Shown piece after piece: positions 1 through 11,554 of a stretch of DNA of 64,000 nt (positions within the stretch are counted from its first letter, which is position 1; each line of letters begins with the position of its first letter). The notes under the pieces were generated by a model. The model searched no databases, was not told where the DNA came from, and saw only the letters and a list, made by a program, of their open reading frames with translations. The position numbers and the translations under genes were made by a program. The stretch is from the NCBI GenBank assembly GCA_030770425.1, contig JASJFT010000193.1, positions 1-64,000 of the forward strand. The letters are read 5' to 3'. This stretch comes from Darksidea phi. Lineage: Eukaryota; Ascomycota; Dothideomycetes; Pleosporales; Lentitheciaceae.

Positions 1-311
1 CTGTCGACAGCACCTCCCGCTTGTAGCGCCGGGGATGCTCCGCCGCGATATTTGAAAGGTTTAGAGCGCTGTACTCGGTTAGTCATCGGCTGATATAATG
101 TCCTGGGAAATCAAGTTATCGCTAGTCGATGAGGTGTCTCTGAGCATAGTCTGGACTTACGCCTCACGGTCAGCTACTGCGTTATGACAACCTGACCCTC
201 TTTTGCTAAGGACATGGGAACCTCTGAGGGCTCGAATTAGCTTATGGAGCCAGACTCCGCTATTTTGCCTTTGACACCAGTCTTGACGTATTTTCTTTCT
301 TCTTGTCTAAG

Positions 312-3300
312 TCACTGCGGACACGGCAGCTCTTCCACCTGATTTTGATACCAAAAAGTATCCTTTGGCGAATCCTCGATTGATTCTTTCAGTCTCGGAT
401 CAGGCATATGAGTTGCCACCTCTAATTCAAGATGATCTCTCTCTTTACGTCGAGAACTTTGCTGTTTCGCATAACGTAACGGCACCGAGGACCATGGGCT
501 CTACGTCCTCAACTACAGCCGCACTACCTGCCACATCAGTGACAACCTCGCCTTCTGTGGGCACACCGACGGTTACCGGATCTAGCTCGAATTCAGCTGC
601 AACTACCAAGACCACTGCTGGAACGGCATCGACGCCTGCTGTGGCGGATTCCTCAACGTCCTCAAGCTCTTCTGCACCGAGACCAGCGACTAATCCCTTA
701 GGGCCAGCCAGTGGAGCGGCTTCAATTGCTTACGCAAAACATTCATTGTCAATCAACACTGCACGCATAGATCTTGTGAAAACAGCCGCGCAGGCAGAGA
801 TCAGTCTTTCAGCACCGGTTGCTCTTGAGGCGACAAATGGATCTGATGGAGGCGACGTAAGCTTGTACATCGCGGAGCTCTCCGCTGGGACACTTCCATT
901 TGATCTCAGAGGTATAGAAGAATCTCCTTGAATCCTGAGTCGATGAATTAACAGGTCATCTAGTCGTTGGTGGGAATGGCCATGTCTCAACCGATACTGG
1001 TGCAGCGACCAATGGTGGAAACGGTGGCAGCTTGAAGCTTCAATACCAGACTGCCTATGGAAGAGCCTGGGCCGTCCATGACAAACTCATGACTGCATAC
1101 GAGTCCAAATCCCCAGATGTCTCTTCCGCCGTCCTGAATGTGGCAAACGCTGTTAAAACCTTACCAAACGCATCACTCGTAACGGACCTCACGGAAATGC
1201 TGAGTGACTTCAAGACTGCGTATACTTCCGCGGACTCGGCTACCGCCACAAAGATCGTGAGGAAGATTGGTGGCCTTCTCGCGGATCAAGACGATGGACA
1301 AGTAGTAGCGAACCGTCGCAGAATGTTCGTGAATGGCGGTGCTTACGGCCACGACGTCAAGGGTAAAGCCAATGGAACCCCTGGCAAAGACGGGACAACT
1401 CAAGTTCTGTCTTTCAGAACCCCGCGAGACCAGTGCGGTTGGGACGTTCCGTTCCCTCATCCCGTGCAGCTCCGCATGCTCCTGGAGAAAGCCAAGCTAA
1501 AGTACTTCCTTGCCGATAAGAAGTCTCTTACCGCGGCTATAGACCTTCTGACTCAGATCTTCGATCGCTTGTCGTTTGTGACGGAACTGAAGCCAAATGA
1601 TGCGCTTAACAAAGCATACGATGAACATGCCAAGCAAATGTATCTCATAGATGGCACTTCAGCAATCGTCGACCTGAAAGCAATCGGCAAGAGGCGAAAA
1701 GATATCTCGATCAGATGAGAGATGGGACAGATTTCTATGGCAAGTCGTTGAAATACGTGCCCCGAGGATCTTATGAATCATACTCCGGAGAACCCACCGA
1801 AGACGTCATCTGGAAGAACCTGCAAAATGTCGAGACTCTCTACACGAATTACCTGGATGCTACCAAAACCGACGAGCAGAAGACCACGGCGATCCTCCAA
1901 GTTGCTGCCTCTGCGGGACAAACGATCACAGCGAATACCACGCGCATCAAGCTGCTGAAGGAGGAAATGTCTACTTGTCAGACTAAAATCATGTCCTACA
2001 AGGATCCAATTTCACACCAGTATGATGCGCTCATACAGGCTGAGGCTAAGATCGAGGACACAATTCAGAATGCTTACAGGGTGCCCTTCTCTAACATCCT
2101 AGGTGCCCTTGGTCAATGCCTCATGGCTCCGTCCAAAGCCATGGTGCTTGTTCAAGCGGTGACCCTTGGCAATAGCGCTGCAAATACATTGACGAGCGAC
2201 CAGGCAGACGATAGAAAAATCAATAAGGACTATTTGATCCGCAAATGGCGCAAAGTCACGGGCGATGACAACAAAGCTCGACATGCTAGTTTGATAGAAG
2301 GCTACTCAAAAAGTCAAGATGGAACGTTGGTAGCTGATGATCCCGGGGCGGAGATGCTTGTGGCCGCAGAGCAGGATCTGCTTGATCTGGTTGAGGACTA
2401 CACGAACACTATTGGTAAAACCAACATTCAAGAACTGAAGCAAGCATTCGAGCAGTACACTGGTAAGCAGCTTCTGGTCCTTTGTCAAGCAGTGCTAAAT
2501 CACATTCGACAGCTATTGTGCAGGAAAGGAATCAAGCCATCATGCACTACAACACCTGCATCCAACTATGGGCAAAATATGACGAGCAAAACCAGCAAGC
2601 CGATGCTCTGACCGCAAAAGTCTCCAAAGAATGGGTCGAGAAGAGTAGCGTTAACTTTCCAGCCATCACAAGCTTCATGGAACAACTGTATCTGGGAGCC
2701 TTGACAGATGTTATGTACGAGCTATATCAAACTCAACGAGCATATCGTTTCGTTTCTCTCGACTCGACAGACGTAATTGCGTCCACGCTCGGTGCGAGCC
2801 CTCTGTCAAGGCTAAACTACTCATTGCTGCTGGGTGCCAGGGCGAGTCTCTTGAAGGCCTACAAGCAAGCTCACGAAGTTATGGGTGCGCCTGCCCAGCA
2901 CTTCCCAGCACGGCGCTACAAGCTCTCCAACGAGCAGCTCTTCCAGGTCAAGAAGTTCGAACACCCTCTGGTCACCATTCCGGTCGCTCTCTCAACCATG
3001 GGCGAGCACGAGCACCCCTTCCACGGCATGGCAAACATCCGTCTAACGAAAGTACGCTTTTTCGCCACTGGCGCTAAGACAACCAGTAATACGCTCTTCG
3101 TACGATTGCAGCATGGCGGCGATGAAAAGATCGTGACAACAGACGATACGGTTGTGAGCTTCCAGCATGGTCAGATTCCGATTGACTTTCATTACGATTT
3201 AGGTTCGGGGTTGTATGATGGGGACGGGCTGCTGGACGGAGATATTGGGTCGACGGCGTCGAAGGACTATGCGCTTGTGGGACCGTTTGCTAGCTGGCAG

Positions 3301-3393
3301 ATCGATGTTACGGAGGCGAATAATCCGGGACTTGATCTAGAGGGCGTGACTGAAGCTTTTTTGGAGTTTGAAGGCCAGTACTCTGCGTTCTGA
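312..3393 (+). CDS. 3' portion of a large unrecognised fungal gene, with a one-base frameshift
   Basis: Exons are 312-911, 955-2462 and 2513-3393. The introns (912-954, 43 nt; 2463-2512, 50 nt) each restore the reading frame across GT..AG. The 5' end is open: coding begins after an acceptor AG at 310-311 and no start codon is visible, so upstream exons lie outside or are lost. The protein has a Ser/Thr/Ala-rich low-complexity stretch (about 480-720), then glycine-rich repeats (GGDVSLY, GGNGHV, GGNGGSL), a long helical middle, and a beta-rich C-terminus ending in a GPFASWQID...NPGLDL...LEFEGQY pattern. Around 1690 the frame shifts by one (an apparent single-base deletion in the codon pair after IGK); the frame beyond it continues smoothly as EAKRYLDQM. 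I do not recognise the family. The C-terminal pattern is faintly reminiscent of Tc-type toxin A chains, which I would not rely on. Either a pseudogene or a sequencing error. Confidence 0.65.
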
Positions 3394-3643
3394 TGGGACC
3401 GTCCGGCATTGAGTGTGTGTCAGTCTTGGAAGTACAGGGCCGCTATTTTGCACAGAGAATAATGCCACTCGTCGAGACTTTTTGCACAGAATCGCAGTTG
3501 GCAATGCTTTCGATATGCTTCATGCTAGGGTGCGATATATGTGATGAAGAAACTCTTTAAGCAAGCAAGTTGCTTGTTTGTAATTTTTTTTGGGGGGCTT
3601 CAAAATTTTTACCAGCTTATAGGCATACTTTATGACTAAGTTA

Positions 3644-4157
3644 ACGGGTCGGATCACTCAGTGGCCAGGATCACTCAGTGGCCAGCCCCACCAAAATACG
3701 ACGCGTCTTTTTACAATAGCTCTACAACCACCTAATAAAATATCTAGTATACTAATCTATTATATGCACGCTATCTAGTAGTACTCAAGGCCTACTTGGC
3801 TGCCCCGCCTACTCTACCTACTGAAGCACCCTTTGGGCCTCTGTAGCAAGCAATTAACCTTCCTCTACCCATAGAGCTCCTCTACGGGCTATATGCTATC
3901 GTCGCTATTGCTCCTTACGCTGCAGCCTTTTCGTAGGTTAAAATCTGCTTATTTGGAAAGGCCTGCTTTGAGAGAGCAAGCCTACCCTCTTTTTGAGCTT
4001 TCTCGACGCGCTGGGTGAGCGGCATTGGGAGAGTTGTGAGAAGACGCGTCTTATTTTGGTGGGGCTGGCCACTGAGTGATCCTGGCCACTGAGTGATCCT
4101 GGCCACTGAGTGATCCTGGCCACTGAGTGATCCTGGCCACTGAATGATCCGACACGT
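3644..4157. mobile_element. 514-bp MITE with TA target duplication and arrays inside its inverted termini
   Basis: The ends are inverted: left ACGGGTCGGATCACTCAGTG and right, read on the other strand, ACGTGTCGGATCATTCAGTG. Both are flanked by TA (3642-3643 and 4158-4159), the target duplication of the Tc1/mariner/pogo superfamily. The inverted identity continues about 70 bp to a shared CCCCACCAAAATA..GACGCGTCTT block. Each terminus carries tandem 17-bp units (GGCCACTGAGTGATCCT), two on the left and five on the right. On the minus strand, near 4018-3915, a short relic resembles the start of a pogo/Fot1-type transposase (MPLTQRVEKAQKEGR then KAAA), followed by stops. I infer a non-autonomous pogo-derived element. 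Its mobility is not shown. Confidence 0.8.
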
Positions 4158-4159
4158 TA

Positions 4160-4956
4160 CCCGAAACAGGACCCACTGTGGAAACCGAAATGGGCTCTGT
4201 GGCTAGCCAGGCACAACCGAAAATCTGGACACAACAAGTCCGAAGGAGAGAACGTGCAATCCAACGTTAACGCTAATCACCTTCCCCCTGTATAGAGAGA
4301 GATACTTACGTCCGGATGACTATAAGTACCTTGAACGTACAGCGACTTTAATTTGCGCCACACTCTCTTGTTCTTGTAAGTAAACTATAAACAATAGCAT
4401 TAGTTCTTCCTCCAGCTGGCTATTAGGTTGCATGTAAAAATTACGCAAAGTTGGTTGTCCTATACTTCGTTAAATAGTTGACTTGCTCTTACCCTATAAC
4501 ACTTTCTCCACCACAACTACACCACCTTATTGTTTGATTAGCTGAAATTGAGTTGCATTAGTCTTAAACGTGGTTTATATCTTTCTACAGCATTTTAAGG
4601 CATTCTAAGCCCCGAGTGTAGCGCAAATCGCATGTCCCCCATGGATACTGTTCTGGAGTCGGATTTTATGTATTCGAACTGTTGAATAATATATTGTATA
4701 GCGGTGCCCTATGCCCGACCGATATAAAGCATAGTCTCACTTCCCAATGCCCTAACATCCAATCGGTCTATCCCCGCTTCTTCCTCGGCCACTTCAGTCA
4801 CATGACTTCCGCCACACCTATCTCAGAGTCCCTCCTTCCGATTCCGCATCAGATATTACACCACAGAACGGTCCGCAGGAGAGAGAAAGTCACTCACAGC
4901 CACTGTAAATAAATCAACATTATGTGGACATTACTATTGCACAGCTGTCTGACGAT
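4160..4956. other. Intergenic stretch without a convincing gene
   Basis: Between the MITE and the BTB gene I see no frame with convincing protein character, no tRNA-like fold and no clear repeat. The sequence is moderately AT-rich. It lies downstream of the minus-strand BTB gene, so it would contain that gene's 3' UTR. Confidence 0.4.
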
Positions 4957-5779
4957 TCAGGAACGGTACAAGCGGAAACCTGAATTACCCTTGCCGCACT
5001 TCTTGCACCTCGCCTGAAGGGCTTCCATTGGTTGGTTTGAGCCACACGTCATACAGTCACCATACAAAGGACTGCTGACGTAGCTTTTTAACAAGTCCTT
5101 CACAAACTCCGGTTCCTCGACGAGAGTGCTTTCATATATCTCTGCGACCTCCTTGTTGTCAAGCATTTCTGGTAAATGCTCTCGAATGATAGTGCAAGCC
5201 ATTTCGCGCAGCTCTCTGATGTAGACAGGAGTGGTTTCGTAAATGTCTTGAACAGATGCTAGAAATTCCATAGGCATCCATGATGTAGCGCACCCAGAGG
5301 AGTACTTTTCCACAGCTATAGTTTTCAAACTTGGAATGTCGTATTGGTCCGCCAATGCGAACATTCGGGCGTGGAGTTGGAGCGGAGATATCTCCATGCC
5401 ATCAGGCAAGTCGTCATCATAGTCCAAGTTGTAGAAGAAATGGACCATTTTCTTCAACTCTACATGGGACAGATGGCTCAGGTCAATGATGCGAGTGGTA
5501 CTTTCCTGACCTCATTATTAGCAAAATCGAATGGAACATGCAGACGTACTGTTACCTCGAATTTTCCCGTGCATGCCTTGTAAAAGACTGTGGATTGAGG
5601 ACAAATAATAATGCGATGCACGTTGAAACTTTCCACGTCATGGTTTAGCACTACGTCAGTAAATTCACCACGGTCTCGCGAACTGTTGTGGTTAGTGCCT
5701 GATAGCAACGCAGATTGGATACATACGCCAAAATGGACGAGAGGAGTCGCCTGCACGAGACGCTTGGATTTGACGGCAT
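4957..5779 (-). CDS. BTB/POZ domain protein with C-terminal zinc-ribbon-like cysteines
   Basis: Three exons: 5779-5727, 5682-5556 and 5505-4957, giving 242 residues. Intron 1 (44 nt) has GTATGT, a CTAAC branch point and ACAG; intron 2 (50 nt) ends GTCAG. The start at 5779 is chosen because only this frame joins exon 2 correctly, giving LLSSILASRDRGEFTDV, the usual BTB entry; the nearby in-frame ATG of the overlapping frame does not. BTB signatures follow: FNVHRIIICPQS, FYKACTGKFEES, IIDLSHLSHVELKKMVHFFYNLDY, and the helical ALADQYDIPSLKTIAVEKY. These domains dimerise and often act as Cullin-3 adaptors (family knowledge). The last 30 residues contain CMTC and CKKC, a possible zinc ribbon. The gene appears intact. 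Its specific role is unknown. Confidence 0.85.
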
Positions 5780-6248
5780 ATTTCTTTGTCACGTGCTGCG
5801 CAGTTTGGCAAGTTGATTGCTCTGATTTCTACACAAGCTGAGTATCTAGCTATATATACAGAGAGAGTCCCCAGCACAGACCACCTAGGGACCAGGCTTG
5901 ATCAAGCATTTCCCCATTTCCTCAGTATCACCGCGTTAACCGTTTCTTTTAGGGAATCTCCTCATCAAATGGAGTCCTGAAGCGTTCTGTTGTACAGACA
6001 GCCGTGACATTCTTCGTGGAGTTTAACTGACACTGAACTCAAATTCTCCTACGATGTAGGCATTAGGCAAGATATAGCAATGTAAGAATTAATTCAAGTG
6101 TTCAATCCGTATTCCGACGAGAGACCGGCTATATTCAACATTGTGATGGAAGAGCAACGGAACCTTCCATAGCTAACATTACCCCGCCTTTCAAAGCTCA
6201 CATAACCACTTCGTCGTCATTAGCATGATCCTGGCGAGAGAAAGCGAT

Positions 6249-6494
6249 CTAGGACCAATTGAAAGGGCGTAGCGAACTGCACATATGGTTGTCATATCCT
6301 TGGGCTTGCGTGAAAAGCGTGTCGTCGATTGGCATAGTCACTAACGGCGGATCTGCAAAGCTTGAAGGTGACATGACATAATAAATTTCTTCCACAGGAG
6401 GCTGCGATATAGATATAGCCTTTGTGTAATGCCATGGGAAGGTTCGCATCGTGACGTGTGGCGTGAGCAGATGTGGCAAACCTTGACCTTGCAC
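6249..6494 (-). pseudogene. Relic matching the N-terminus of the multicopy ORF at 60469-61703
   Basis: The minus-strand frame contains SPSSFADPPL, PIDDTLFTQAQGY, which lines up with PPSSFADRPL, PTDEKPFAQAPRV at the beginning of the degraded ORF at 60469. Nothing after this block is recognisable, so this is a truncated, diverged copy. The surrounding 5980-6875 holds no other convincing gene. Confidence 0.4.
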
Positions 6495-6875
6495 GAGGGG
6501 CGTTGAGCATGTTGAGGAGTGGTAATGGAGTGGTCATGTGGATGTGTTTCCACTGAGAGCTATGTCGCATGCGCCACGAGTTTCAGCGCGGCTATGCTAT
6601 GCTGTAACAGGTTAGTTCGTGTGGATCTCGGGACCCAGATCAGGGCTCCACTGTGGGGACCATTTCCCGACATCCACGGCTAGAAGTGGCAACCCACAAC
6701 CTACATTTGTTTCACAAGACCTCAAAGCCTCTTGCACAAGATCATGGCCAGCGCGGGTCGGCTGCCATGTGCTCCTGAGGCCCACAAAAGGCTACTTTCG
6801 TAGCTCAAATATTTGGACACTTGGGAAGACGCTGTTGACGGTATTCAATGAGAATGCCTTTGTATACAGGCTCCC

Positions 6876-7307
6876 ATGAGGGTTGCACTACCCCAAAGCA
6901 GAGGTAATAGCCCAAGTCATGCGAATATATCCGAACTAGAGCCGAAACCAGTCAAGGGGAAAACCTACCTGGACATGCCTCTACAAGAGATGTTCGCCAA
7001 GGCCAGTAATCTCAAGACGGTTCTTCCCATGCCCACATTGGAGCAGCAGTTGAAAGATATGGATGCTCCCAAGGATTCGAAGGATATTCTAAGGGTACTT
7101 TTAAGTCTGAAGCAAGAGAAAAGATCATCCGCTGCCTTACTCTTGAAATCTAAAGAGTACGTGGCTTTACATAAGGCAGGCTCAAAAGTAAACAATAACG
7201 TACACGCTGCCACGCCTTCGGTTAGAAGATCAAACTTGGTTTCCTGTATTTTTAAACGCGTCAATCCTATCAACCCCACACCTTTTCACTGTCTTGACAT
7301 TTTCTAA
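6876..7307 (+). CDS. Hypothetical ORF, 143 residues
   Basis: The frame opens with a real ATG and its middle (YLDMPLQEMFAKASNLKTVL to LLLKSKEYVALHKAG) is hydrophilic and helix-prone, more protein-like than neighbouring frames. The last 30 residues look non-coding. I do not recognise it. It is followed by another degraded protein-like frame at 7400-7615, so both may be pieces of one decayed element-encoded gene. Confidence 0.3.
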   Translation: MRVALPQSRGNSPSHANISELEPKPVKGKTYLDMPLQEMFAKASNLKTVLPMPTLEQQLKDMDAPKDSKDILRVLLSLKQEKRSSAALLLKSKEYVALHKAGSKVNNNVHAATPSVRRSNLVSCIFKRVNPINPTPFHCLDIF

Positions 7308-7399
7308 TCAGCGTGTTACGTACTCATAGAGTCCAAAAAAAGCCCTAGTGTACGTATTATTACATTTTACCAGGGCATGATTAGGTACCTGCGCTACTC

Positions 7400-7615
7400 C
7401 CGACGATACAGCAAGAACAACAATGGCAAGACGCGCTAGAGAAGGGACGCTCAAGACGAGCTGCAAACAACAACTTGTACGAATAGATGAAAAGGCTAAA
7501 CAGAGAATTTACAAAGTTAAAGCAGACTCACGAAACAGAGGTTTACTTGGTAGCATGGCGAATGAAGAGATTCGTGCGTCTACGGTCCATAGAGCTATAT
7601 AGCTGGGAGTGGTAG
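7400..7615 (+). pseudogene. Degraded charged helical ORF, possibly transposon-derived
   Basis: One frame reads IQQEQQWQDALEKGRSRRAA, a TAG at 7484, then MKRLNREFTKLKQTHETEVY and LVAWRMKRFVRLRS before a second TAG at 7613. The protein-like composition on both sides of the first stop suggests an inactivated gene. The family is not identified. A short ATG frame follows at 7685-7771 (MAVGINDYQNEADIDENEYP). Confidence 0.3.
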
Positions 7616-8008
7616 TCGGGGAATGTACCCAGCTTCTTCAACCAGTACATAGCTTACGCATATCTTTTCTAACAGGGCGCAGAGATGGCAGTTGGCATCA
7701 ACGACTACCAAAACGAAGCTGACATTGACGAGAACGAGTACCCCCGGAGGAAAGACGATATAGCTATGTAGATGGAAAACTGTCGAAAAAGGGAGTAGTG
7801 CTCGCGGGTGCCATCTTCGACAACGAGCGACCAAAACCGCCCGCACACGTTCATCGCTCGAGCTTCCGCGCGAGCGGGCAGGGAAGCGCGAGGTGGGGCC
7901 AGGCGGAAGCGCGATGGCGGGAGGGCTTCGCGACCGCATCCCCCCGTCGAGCCGATGGAGGCAATCGGTCCGATATGCCTGCCCATAGTCACAGACCCGA
8001 GCTTTGAG

Positions 8009-8175
8009 ACAGCTCCCCCTACTGACCCGGACGAAGACGACGTGAGACGAGATGCTCGAAGCCCATGTCTATCGCTGAAAAGCTACAGCACCGTGTCAAG
8101 TGGCGATGCGTCCGACTTGAAAATCAGCCTACACAAGCTCTTCCTACGAGGAGTTTTTGGGCACATATAGACATG
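8009..8175 (+). pseudogene. Chromodomain-like tail of a retroelement, copy 1
   Basis: The block is closely similar to 14089-14262. It encodes the remains of a chromodomain of the kind at the C-terminus of fungal chromoviral integrases: MLEA, then after a frameshift LQHRVKW-type sequence. In this copy the CGA of the RRK segment has become TGA, a RIP-type change. Both copies share the same frameshift inside the AAAG/CTACAG junction. Confidence 0.45.
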
Positions 8176-8179
8176 TACT

Positions 8180-8515
8180 ATAGTACTATGCCCTCATCCT
8201 TGATGAGTGCGCCCGATCCTTGATGAGGCAAACCCCTATCCTTGATGAGGACGCCTAATCCTTGATAGGGAAAATCCATATCCTTAATTAGGGCAGCCTT
8301 ATTAAGAAGCGGGGTATAGTATCAGGCACAGTATCAGGTACAGTATCAGGCACAGTATCAGGCACAGTATCAGGCACAATATTAGGCTCACTATCAGGCT
8401 TAGTATAAGGCTCAGTAATTAGCTGATATCGAGCTTAGTAGCTAGCCTATATCGAGCTCAGTAGCTAGCTAAGACAGAGCTTAGTAGCTAGCTAAGGTAG
8501 AGCTTAGTAGCTGGG
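8180..8515. repeat. Three adjacent degenerate tandem arrays
   Basis: 8180-8300 has about five units around ATCCTTGATGAGG. 8318-8420 has about eight 12-bp units of CAGTATCAGGCA. 8425-8515 has 17-20-bp units around GAGCTTAGTAGCTAGCT. All drift to TA-rich variants at their edges, as expected of RIP or slippage decay. The arrays are non-coding. Confidence 0.75.
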
Positions 8516-9330
8516 CGCGCGGGTATTCGCGGGTATTTACATACCAACACGTGAAATATTCTACGTTATATACTTAACAACCTTAATACTTTATACTTAC
8601 CCTCTTACTCTACCTTCGTAGTAATATAATAAGAACTATATAGTTTATATAACTAAGTAAGGTACTCTCCTAAGCTCGATATAGGCTAGCTACTAAGCCT
8701 AATATAGGCCAGCCGCTGAGCTTACGCGATTAGTCGTTTAATCGCGAGGGCTGTTAGTTCGCCGTACCTAGTAAGCCCTCACGATTATTCGACTAATCGT
8801 GAGGGCTCTAGATAGTATATAAAGTAATAAGAGAAATAAAATTTTTTAAAGTATTTATAAAGAAAATCGTAAATATTTTTTGGAATATTTTACTATCTTT
8901 AAACGTTTTTTTTTTCTTAAATTTAGGGCCCCGCCTAGCCCCCTAATTTAGGGGGGACTGGAACCGTAGTAAGTACCTTGTATATTTGCGTTAAACTATT
9001 GTAAATAGCCAAGAAAAGATAGGCGATCTTCTCCGTACTCTACGAGGCTTGGAACCTTACGCTATAATATATACTACGCCCTCTTTTATATAAGGCTCGG
9101 ACTATCGCCCTCGCGGTTATACTATAACGCCTCAGGTATAACTATAATACCTTTTTAAGTTATTCCGCGAGTTTAACGGCGCGATAGCTACTACCTAGTC
9201 GCTAATTACTATATTTAGGTAATTTATAAAATGTATTAAATCCAGCTGTAGAACCCTAGTTAATAAGTTACCGTATTTACGATGGCTTCGCAGCTAGACG
9301 CAGTAGCTGATTTAGCCCAGTCCTTTAGTT
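8516..9330. other. AT-rich, RIP-like region with two nested palindromes
   Basis: The stretch is dominated by TA, ATA and TAG steps and lacks open frames, consistent with a RIP-mutated transposon. Two near-perfect palindromes, GCGATTAGTCGTTTAATCGC at about 8727 and CTCACGATTATTCGACTAATCGTGAG-like sequence at about 8779, are themselves related as inverted copies and flank about 30 bp. They could form hairpins. No function is shown. Confidence 0.55.
9150..9194 (+). repeat. Dispersed repeat block, copy 1
   Basis: This 45-bp block matches 11555-11599, with all visible differences being A/G transitions (for example TTTAACGGCG against TTTGACGACG, ATAGCTACTAC against ATGGCTGCTAC). That is the difference expected between copies of one element mutated by RIP to different degrees. 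Confidence 0.65.
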
Positions 9331-9633
9331 GAGAAGCGAACAACCGCCTTGCCACACCTTACCGCACCTTGCCGCGCCCATAGACGGTGAGTTCAGTTTC
9401 GATCTAGAAGACAGCGGAAAGCTACCGAGTACCTAGTAGTGTCGTATCGGCAGTTTTCCTCACTCGGCTACTGTGTATACGCAGCGGACTTCGTGCCCTA
9501 TCGGCGAAGTTATCTGCTTTTTCATGTGTCAATTATTAGGCCTTTGTCCAGCCTCCATTGGTTAGAGGTAAGCCCTGGACCGTAGAGAGGCGTCACGCGA
9601 GCAAGCGGCAGCCTGATTGACTAAGGCTCGGCA

Positions 9634-9960
9634 TCAAACACTATTTGTCGCCCTGCCGCTACGCCGCACGTTGCCGCCACGCCGCACGTTGCCGCCGTGT
9701 CTATTTAAAATTCTCGCGGCTGCCTCGTCGAAGAGGATTCTGACTTCTCTCCTTAGCCAATAGCGGTCCGGAAATATACCAAAACAGTAGAGGAACAGCT
9801 CTGTAGCACCGTATTCGCACAGCCTTGAATCGTAGCATTGGTCTATTTTAATAATATGCAACGACTCTAGAGTCGTCACCTGCAGTATATTACAGTATAA
9901 TGGGGCGAGGCGCTTAGGTTGGGCACAGGCGTGTAATTCACCCCTGGTAAGTATGCCCAC
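9634..9960 (-). CDS. Hypothetical ORF, 108 residues, possibly a repeat-family fragment
   Basis: The frame contains protein-like sequence (TLESLHIIKIDQCYDSRLCE, then FPDRYWLRREVRILFDEAAA) and ends with a duplicated GGNVRR motif encoded by a tandem CCGCACGTTGCCGCCACG repeat. It lies in relic-rich DNA between AT-rich blocks. I do not recognise the family. It may be the C-terminal piece of an element-encoded protein. Confidence 0.3.
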   Translation of the reverse strand: MGILTRGELHACAQPKRLAPLYCNILQVTTLESLHIIKIDQCYDSRLCEYGATELFLYCFGIFPDRYWLRREVRILFDEAAARILNRHGGNVRRGGNVRRSGRATNSV

Positions 9961-10280
9961 TCATATCGTTCCTCATACCTTGTCACTCTTCCTGCTTCTA
10001 ATAAATGGGGCCGTCTAGTTGCCCTTTGGCTGTGTTATTTCCAGGGCCTCGGTTTCAGCATGAACCTGATCCATCCGACAGCGCTTAACACTTAGTCTTA
10101 CGGCGAGCAACGGTACCTCTACTGTCAGCTAGCTCTTGTGGCCATGCTCCATACTCTACTTAAGGCGGTGCGGAAGCCTACCTTACGGTCTTTCAGCAAA
10201 ACATCATTCCCATCATTTCCAAACCCCACCACCATTACTACGACCCGACCACCCCACCCCCAAAACAACCCCAATCCAAC

Positions 10281-10455
10281 ATGACCGACAGCGGCGGCGC
10301 TCTCAAGATACCCAACGAGGAGGAAGAGGAGCGCATGCGGCAGGCAGCTATAGAAACGTCGAGAGGAGGCGAAGAAAGAGCGAGAAATGAGAGAGCTAGC
10401 TAAGAAGGCTGGGAAAGACTCCCTTCGACGCAGAAAGGGAGGTAGCTCCTCCTAA
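10281..10455 (+). pseudogene. Frameshifted short charged ORF
   Basis: From the ATG, MTDSGGALKIPNEEEEERMR runs to AAIETSR. A one-base insertion in the GAGAGGAGG run then breaks the frame, and the +1 frame continues as EAKKEREMRELAKKAG to a lysine/arginine-rich end and TAA at 10453. The two halves form one amphipathic, highly charged helix. I take it as a decayed small ORF. The family is unknown. Confidence 0.3.
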
Positions 10456-10479
10456 GGCATTGCCGTGCTTGGAAATCAG

Positions 10480-11360
10480 CTCTCGGGTACGTCCTTTTAG
10501 GTAGGTACTATCCTTTACGAGGGTTGTATTAAGCCATTGTTTCTAACTTCATTTCGTAGGGCCGTTAACCCCTTCAACCCGTGCTCCTGTAAGGGCTCTA
10601 GATGATTTGGACCCGTAGTATATCAAGTTTCGGAGCAGCCCCCTTTCCTTTTATATGGACTTTTCGATACGGTCATACCTACTCGCTGTCTATATGTGTA
10701 TCTCCTAAAGATATTCTTTTATAGCTCGCAATGTATTGATTTGTCCGGCCGGGTATAAAGAAATAGTCTACATATGTAATGTAATTGCCCAGCCCGTTCG
10801 CCTTAAGGATAATTTACAGTCGTGACGGTTAACTAAATCTGGGCAGAGAACTGTCCAGTGTACTTAATAGTAGACGGACCTAGTCGGTCTGCCAGACCGC
10901 GTCATGAAGGTTTCGCTTAGTAAGCGATTTTCTCTCTCGATTTACTCCACCATTACAAATATAACTGCAAATATTACTAACGTAGGTAGGATAAAAGACG
11001 AATAATCAAATCTATCTATACTATGTTCTGGTAGATAGTCTAAGTTTGTCTGCTAGTTATACTGATATATTCAATAATACCATCGCTCGATTGTAAAACG
11101 ATCAACAACGTCGCGCGCTAGTACTATATAGGTAGTAGCAACTTTATACTAAAGAACGTAATCTCGCTCGCGTAGAAGATAGGTCGGACGAGGTCCTAGT
11201 CGAACGTACTAGCTCGAACTAGTTATAGATATAAGCGCGGAGAGATAAGTTTAGGTTTAGACTTTAGGAACTACTAGTTTAGACTTTAGGGACTACTCGT
11301 TTAATCTATATTAAGTAGTATCGAGGATTTCAGAGGTATATATACCTAGTATATTATCCC
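10480..11360. other. AT-rich stretch without genes
   Basis: I see no convincing coding frame. TA-rich composition and short repeated phrases (TTTAGACTTTAGG twice near 11250-11290) suggest remnants of RIP-mutated repeats. Confidence 0.45.
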
Positions 11361-11364
11361 TAAG

Positions 11365-11526
11365 TTACGTGTTCATATTATAATCAGCCTTGTATCCTAG
11401 GTCACCAATCATCAGGTCTGCGTCGTATTCTTCATCTGAGATGGCAGTTGGTTCGACATCGTCGAGTCTTAACTGCCACCGGGTCATGGCATCCATGCCG
11501 TTTGTAACACTTTTTACGTTTAGATA
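11365..11526 (-). pseudogene. Fragment of an acidic C-terminal coding region
   Basis: The minus-strand frame reads SVTNGMDAMTRWQLRLDDVE, then SDEEYDADLMIGDLGYKADY, ending in TAA at 11367-11365. The composition and the DLGYxxDY ending look like the C-terminus of a real protein. It has no start and is cut off next to the repeat at 11555, so I call it a truncated remnant. The family is not identified. Confidence 0.35.
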
Positions 11527-11554
11527 TTCGGGACGAAATAACCTTTTTATATCG

